Assembly (NCBI GenBank): GCA_035543875.1
Contig: DATKIY010000043.1
Coordinates: 1 to 9,055 of the forward strand
Reading direction: 5' to 3'
Length of the DNA stretch: 9,055 nt
Source: DATKIY01 sp035543875
Lineage (GTDB): Bacteria > Actinomycetota > Actinomycetes > JAHEKZ01
Within the stretch, counting starts at the first letter, position 1. Each line of letters begins with the position of its first letter. Positions 5,440-9,055 of this stretch are shown piece by piece. The notes beneath the pieces were generated by a model. That model worked only from the letters and a program-made list of their open reading frames with translations, had not been told where the DNA came from and did not search any database. The position numbers and the translations under genes are program-made.

Positions 5440-8400
5440 ATGAAGTGCGCCTCCTGCGGCCATGACAATCCTGAGGCCAGCAATTTTTGCGGTCACTGCG
5501 GCGCATCGCTGTCCTACGCCGGAGAGCAGGTCGTCGAGGAACGCAAAGTAGTCACGATCTTGTTCTGTGACTTGGTGGGATTTACTGAAGCGTCCGAAAC
5601 TGCCGACCCCGAAGACGTCCGTCACATGCTGTCCGCCTACTTCGCGATGGCGCGCGAGCAGATTCAGGGCTACGGCGGAATCGTTGAGAAGTTCATCGGC
5701 GATGCTGTGGTCGGCCTCTTCGGCGTGCCAGCCGGACATGAGGACGACCCGGAACGTGCAGTTCGCGCCGCGCATCGAATCATCGACCGTGCGCAGCAAC
5801 TTCGCTCGGTCGGTGGAGCCCCGCTCAAACTTCGAGTCGGAATCAATACCGGGCAGGTGCTTGTACGCCTAGGCGTCAGCGCAGATACCAACGAGGGGTA
5901 CGTCACGGGGGATGCCATCAACACTGCATCACGCCTGCAGTCCATTGCACCTGTGATGGGTGTAGTGGTTGGCCTGACGACGTATCAGGCCACTGCATCG
6001 GTCATCAACTACACCGAACTCAGCCCAGTCGTCGTGAAAGGCAAGTCGGCCCAAGTCCCGGTTTTCCTCGCGACGTCCCCACGGGCACGAGTGTCAGCTG
6101 ATCTCAGCCGCAGCCACGACACACCATTTATTGGTCGACACGTCGACCTCGCACTCATGAAGGGATTCTTCGCGAAGGCCCTCGAAGAGAAATCAGTCCA
6201 GCTCATAACCGTCGTTGGCGAGCCGGGGCTCGGCAAGAGCAGAATCGTTGCCGAGCTCGCGGAGTACCTCGACCTGCGACACGACCTCGTCAACTGGCGA
6301 CAGGGCAGATGTCTGCCTTACGGCGAGGGGATCACGTTCTGGGCATTGAGCGACATTGTCAAAGCTCACGCTGGAATCCTGGAGTCTGATCCAGCAGAGG
6401 TGGCAGCAGCCAAGCTGACGAGAGTGCTTCCCGAAGGACCGGAGCGGGAGTGGTTCCAACAACGGTTGCTCCCACTTCTGGGAATCGAAGCATCGTCGGT
6501 AGCACAGCGCGCGGAGCTGTTTACAGCGTGGCGTCGCTTCCTTCAGCACATGGCCGGCGCACACCCAACGGTGTTGGTGTTTGAGGACCTGCACTGGGCG
6601 GATGAGGCGATGCTCGCGTTCATCGAGTACCTGGCCGAGCATGCCGAAGGAATCCCACTGTTGGTTGTTGGTACCGCTCGACCGGAGCTGTTCGAACATC
6701 ATCCTGAGTTTGCTGCGCGGCTGCGAAAGGAAACCACCATTCACCTGGCCCCGCTGTCGGAGCAAGAGACCGCACGCTTGATCTCTGGACTGCTCGGCTC
6801 GGCCCAACTTCCCCTGGAGGTCCAGCGATCAGTCATAGCCCGAGCCGGCGGAAATCCGCTGTACGCCGAGGAATTCGTGCGCCTGCTCAAGGATCGCGAT
6901 CTGCTGGTCGAACGTGGCCCCGCCTGGCAGCTGGTCGACGCTGCGGAGGTACCGGTTTCCGAGTCCGTACAAGCGCTGGTCACGGCCCGTCTGGACGGAC
7001 TGGGCCATCAGGTGAAGTCAGCGCTCATGGACGCATCCGTTGTGGGAACGACGTTCTGGGCCGGCGCGATCGCCGCGATGGCAGATCGACCCGTGGCCGA
7101 AGAAGTCACCATGCTGCAGGAGCTGGTGGCCAGAGAACTCGTGCGTGCAGTCAAGGAGTCTTCCTTCGAGGGAGAGCAGGAGTACGCCTTTGCGCACATG
7201 TTGGTCCGCGATGTGGCGTACTCCCACCTTCCTCGCGCAGCACGCGCCGCCCGCCACGTAGCAGCAGCGAAGTGGATCGAGTCGAAGGCACCCGCGCGTG
7301 TCGAGGAGGTGGCAGACGTCCTCGCCCATCACTACGCCACCGCCTTGCAACTGGCTTTGGCCTGTGACGAAGCCGACCTTGCGAAAGAACTAGACGCCCC
7401 AACGCGAAGGTTTCTCACCTACGCGGGTGAACGTGCGCTCGGGTTGAACACGAGCGCGGCGTTGAACGACTTTGAGCGAGCACTTGAACTCACGCCACCC
7501 GGCCACGCGGACCGCCCCAAAACCCTCACTCACTGGGCCGAGGCTCTGAGCGACGTCGGCCGCTACGCCGATGCAGTCGCGGCGTTGGACGAGGCCATTG
7601 CGGCAATGAAGGCGGCTGGTGACCTACCTGCCGCAGCGGAGGCGATGACTCAGTTGTCCACGGCCCTTTCCAGGCTCGGCGACCCCCGGTGGTCGACTCT
7701 GTCAGCTCAAGAGGTCGAGATCCTCAGCCCGCTGCCACCCGGACCGCAGTTGGTCGATGCACTCGCCAGCCTCGCGGTAGATGAAGCGCTTCAAGGGAGA
7801 GCCCAGGCAGGTGTTCGCCACGCCGACCATGCGCTCGCGCTCGCCGAGGAGCTCGGACTGCCGCGGCCAGCGCGAGCACTGGGATATCGCGGGGTCGCGC
7901 GGAGCCTGCTGGGTGACATAGGTGGAACAGACGACATGCGAGAGGCCATCTCGATGGCCACCGAGTCTGGGCAGAGCGAAGGCGTTGCAATGCTCCACAA
8001 CAACTTGGGCATGGCGCTCTGGACGTTGGAAGGTCCTGAAGCCGCCTTGCCGGTGCTACGCGCAGGGATCGAGTTCGCGGAACCTCGTGGCCTCACTGGT
8101 TGGGTAGTGACCATCTCCATCAGCAGCCTTGACTCGCTAACCGACCTGGGTCAGCTTGACGAGGCATGCGATGTTGCGACTCGCTTGGTGGACCACCTAC
8201 AGGGCAGCGGCGACGTCTTCGACTTGCTTGGCGTTCGAACAGTTCTGGTACGAGTGCTGTCCCTACGCGGGCAGGCGAACCGAATCGCGGCCGACTTGAC
8301 GTGGCTGGAGACCAGCGCACGGGAGCAGGGATCGGCTGAAGATGTCGTTATCGGGCTTGGCTCAGCGGCGCTTGCCCACGCGTCGCTCGGTCAAGCCGAT

Positions 8401-8847
8401 GTCGCGGCCGAACTACTTGAACAAGTCGCGTCGACGGCTGGAGTGCGTGATACGCAGTACTACCCTGCACTACTTCCGGCGATGGTCCGGACGGCCATCG
8501 GATTCGATCGCATCGAGCTCGCACGCCGGTTCGTCGATGGTGTCGAGCCGCTGTACCCGTACACCAGGTACGCACTCCTGGCAGCCAGCGCTGCACTGGC
8601 GGAAGCTGACGGTACGAATGGAATAGCCCTCGATTCATACACTGAAGCTGCGAGCAGGTGGGAGGCGTTCGGTGTAGTCCCCGAGAAGGGATTCGCCTTG
8701 CTTGGTCAAGGGCGGTGCTTGATTGCAGAGGGTCAATCGGCGGCGGCCGAACAGTCGCTGCAACAAGCGAAGCAGATATTCATCGATCTGGACGCGGCTC
8801 CCGCCGTCGCCAAGACTGACTCGTCGCTCAGCGGCATTCGTGGATAG
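5440..8847 (+). CDS. Zinc ribbon - class III nucleotide cyclase - STAND/AAA ATPase - TPR protein
   Basis: This is a cytoplasmic multidomain signalling protein of 1135 residues, numbered from ATG 5440. Residues 3-20 form a zinc ribbon (C3, C6, C17, C20). Residues about 36-212 are a class III cyclase. Metal-binding Asp are D44 (FCDLVGFT) and D88 (FIGDAVV); K84 sits at the substrate-selecting Lys position, favouring ATP; N161 and R165 (GDAINTASR) are the transition-state pair. The second base-selecting position appears to be Y154 instead of Asp. The ATPase follows, with FIGR at 230-233, Walker A GEPGLGKS at 260-267, and Walker B VLVFED at 378-383 followed by LHWADE. Helical TPR-like repeats run from about 660 to the end. 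Mycobacterial relatives with cyclase-ATPase architecture often end in a LuxR helix-turn-helix; I see none here. No membrane segment is present. The frame also opens with TTG 5434 and GTG 5437; ATG gives the usual MKCxxCG opening. It likely makes cAMP under control of a ligand or partner bound by the repeats. Confidence 0.9.
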   Translation: MKCASCGHDNPEASNFCGHCGASLSYAGEQVVEERKVVTILFCDLVGFTEASETADPEDVRHMLSAYFAMAREQIQGYGGIVEKFIGDAVVGLFGVPAGHEDDPERAVRAAHRIIDRAQQLRSVGGAPLKLRVGINTGQVLVRLGVSADTNEGYVTGDAINTASRLQSIAPVMGVVVGLTTYQATASVINYTELSPVVVKGKSAQVPVFLATSPRARVSADLSRSHDTPFIGRHVDLALMKGFFAKALEEKSVQLITVVGEPGLGKSRIVAELAEYLDLRHDLVNWRQGRCLPYGEGITFWALSDIVKAHAGILESDPAEVAAAKLTRVLPEGPEREWFQQRLLPLLGIEASSVAQRAELFTAWRRFLQHMAGAHPTVLVFEDLHWADEAMLAFIEYLAEHAEGIPLLVVGTARPELFEHHPEFAARLRKETTIHLAPLSEQETARLISGLLGSAQLPLEVQRSVIARAGGNPLYAEEFVRLLKDRDLLVERGPAWQLVDAAEVPVSESVQALVTARLDGLGHQVKSALMDASVVGTTFWAGAIAAMADRPVAEEVTMLQELVARELVRAVKESSFEGEQEYAFAHMLVRDVAYSHLPRAARAARHVAAAKWIESKAPARVEEVADVLAHHYATALQLALACDEADLAKELDAPTRRFLTYAGERALGLNTSAALNDFERALELTPPGHADRPKTLTHWAEALSDVGRYADAVAALDEAIAAMKAAGDLPAAAEAMTQLSTALSRLGDPRWSTLSAQEVEILSPLPPGPQLVDALASLAVDEALQGRAQAGVRHADHALALAEELGLPRPARALGYRGVARSLLGDIGGTDDMREAISMATESGQSEGVAMLHNNLGMALWTLEGPEAALPVLRAGIEFAEPRGLTGWVVTISISSLDSLTDLGQLDEACDVATRLVDHLQGSGDVFDLLGVRTVLVRVLSLRGQANRIAADLTWLETSAREQGSAEDVVIGLGSAALAHASLGQADVAAELLEQVASTAGVRDTQYYPALLPAMVRTAIGFDRIELARRFVDGVEPLYPYTRYALLAASAALAEADGTNGIALDSYTEAASRWEAFGVVPEKGFALLGQGRCLIAEGQSAAAEQSLQQAKQIFIDLDAAPAVAKTDSSLSGIRG

Positions 8848-8861
8848 TGACAAGGAAGGAC

Positions 8862-8888
8862 CTGCCGCGCCACAAACCACTGCGGCAG
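8862..8888 (+). terminator. Hairpin after the cyclase gene, possible terminator
   Basis: CTGCCGC (8862-8868) and GCGGCAG (8882-8888) pair perfectly over 7 bp with a 13-nt loop, starting 14 nt after the stop. No T-run follows, so it is not a classic intrinsic terminator. U-less hairpins are reported at actinobacterial gene ends, and this one sits in the right place. Confidence 0.42.
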
Positions 8889-9005
8889 AGCGGGCCCTAT
8901 CCGGACTCAGTCGCCACACGTAGATCATGAAATCCGACTAAACCATCCTGACATAGTTCCACGAGTCCTCATGCGTACGGCGACCGATGGTGCTGCAATA
9001 TGTTC

Positions 9006-9055
9006 ATGACGACACCACGCACGGGCGACCTCGTCCCCGACCAGCTGATGCTCAC
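9006..9055 (+). CDS. Probable start of a new gene, cut off by the right edge
   Basis: From ATG 9006 the frame reads MTTPRTGDLVPDQLML and is still open at the window end (16 codons seen). An in-frame ATG at 9000 would add two residues. The frame is open back to 8952, so length alone does not prove coding. The MTTPRTGDLVP opening looks like a natural bacterial N-terminus, and codon third positions are mostly G or C. No Shine-Dalgarno is visible; AT-rich CAATATGTT at 8996-9004 could be part of a promoter very close to the start. Product unknown. Confidence 0.4.
   Translation, partial: MTTPRTGDLVPDQLML

Noticed and set aside
6193..6807. 204-residue minus-strand frame inside the cyclase gene
   Set aside because: It is antisense to the Walker A and Walker B region of a clearly real protein and has no motif of its own.
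1..9055. Mobile element, CRISPR array, phage or toxin-antitoxin genes
   Set aside because: No transposase or integrase motif, terminal inverted repeats, spaced direct repeats or small toxin-like gene pairs were seen on either strand.

Overview
The window looks like chromosomal DNA from a fairly GC-rich actinobacterium, perhaps a soil or aquatic lineage. Three things point there: a DUF2510-type PGWYP...YFDG..W membrane protein, a PAPS-sulfotransferase of the TPxKCGTTW type common in actinobacteria, and a large zinc-ribbon/class III cyclase/STAND-ATPase/TPR protein. Several GTG starts and a likely leaderless mRNA agree. I cannot name the genus. I see no rRNA, tRNA, transposase, integrase, CRISPR array or phage gene. 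Layout: (1) Positions 1-2113, minus strand, hold a probable three-gene unit read right to left: a sulfotransferase (GTG start at 2113), a hemerythrin-like HHE protein, and a single-pass membrane protein cut by the left edge. The two intergenic gaps are each 58 bp. (2) Positions 2114-2419 are a divergent control region. It holds two perfect odd-centred palindromes that abut, and an ECF-sigma-like GGAACG-N17-CGTC promoter placed over them and pointing right. (3) Positions 2420-4785, plus strand, hold a coupled pair: a secreted protein with two tandem cupredoxin-like domains, only the second keeping plausible type 1 copper ligands, and, 5 bp later, an exported three-domain laccase-like multicopper oxidase with all copper motifs. 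(4) Positions 4855-5376 encode a small DUF2510 protein with three membrane segments. (5) Positions 5440-8847 encode an 1135-residue signalling protein: zinc ribbon, class III nucleotide cyclase, AAA/STAND-type ATPase and TPR-like repeats. (6) A hairpin follows, and a new gene probably starts at 9006 and leaves the window. How they may work together: the central pair is the clearest functional unit. The cupredoxin-like protein could be an electron or copper partner of the oxidase outside the membrane. The divergent unit contains another metal/oxygen-type protein (hemerythrin-like), so a shared redox or envelope-stress control through the divergent region is possible but is inference. The cyclase and DUF2510 genes share strand and closeness only; no functional link to the copper genes can be shown from sequence. 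The most notable points are the two-domain cupredoxin with an unusually long Cys-to-His spacing, the Leu at the axial position of the oxidase type 1 copper site, the abutting palindromes, and the leaderless-type start of the cyclase gene.
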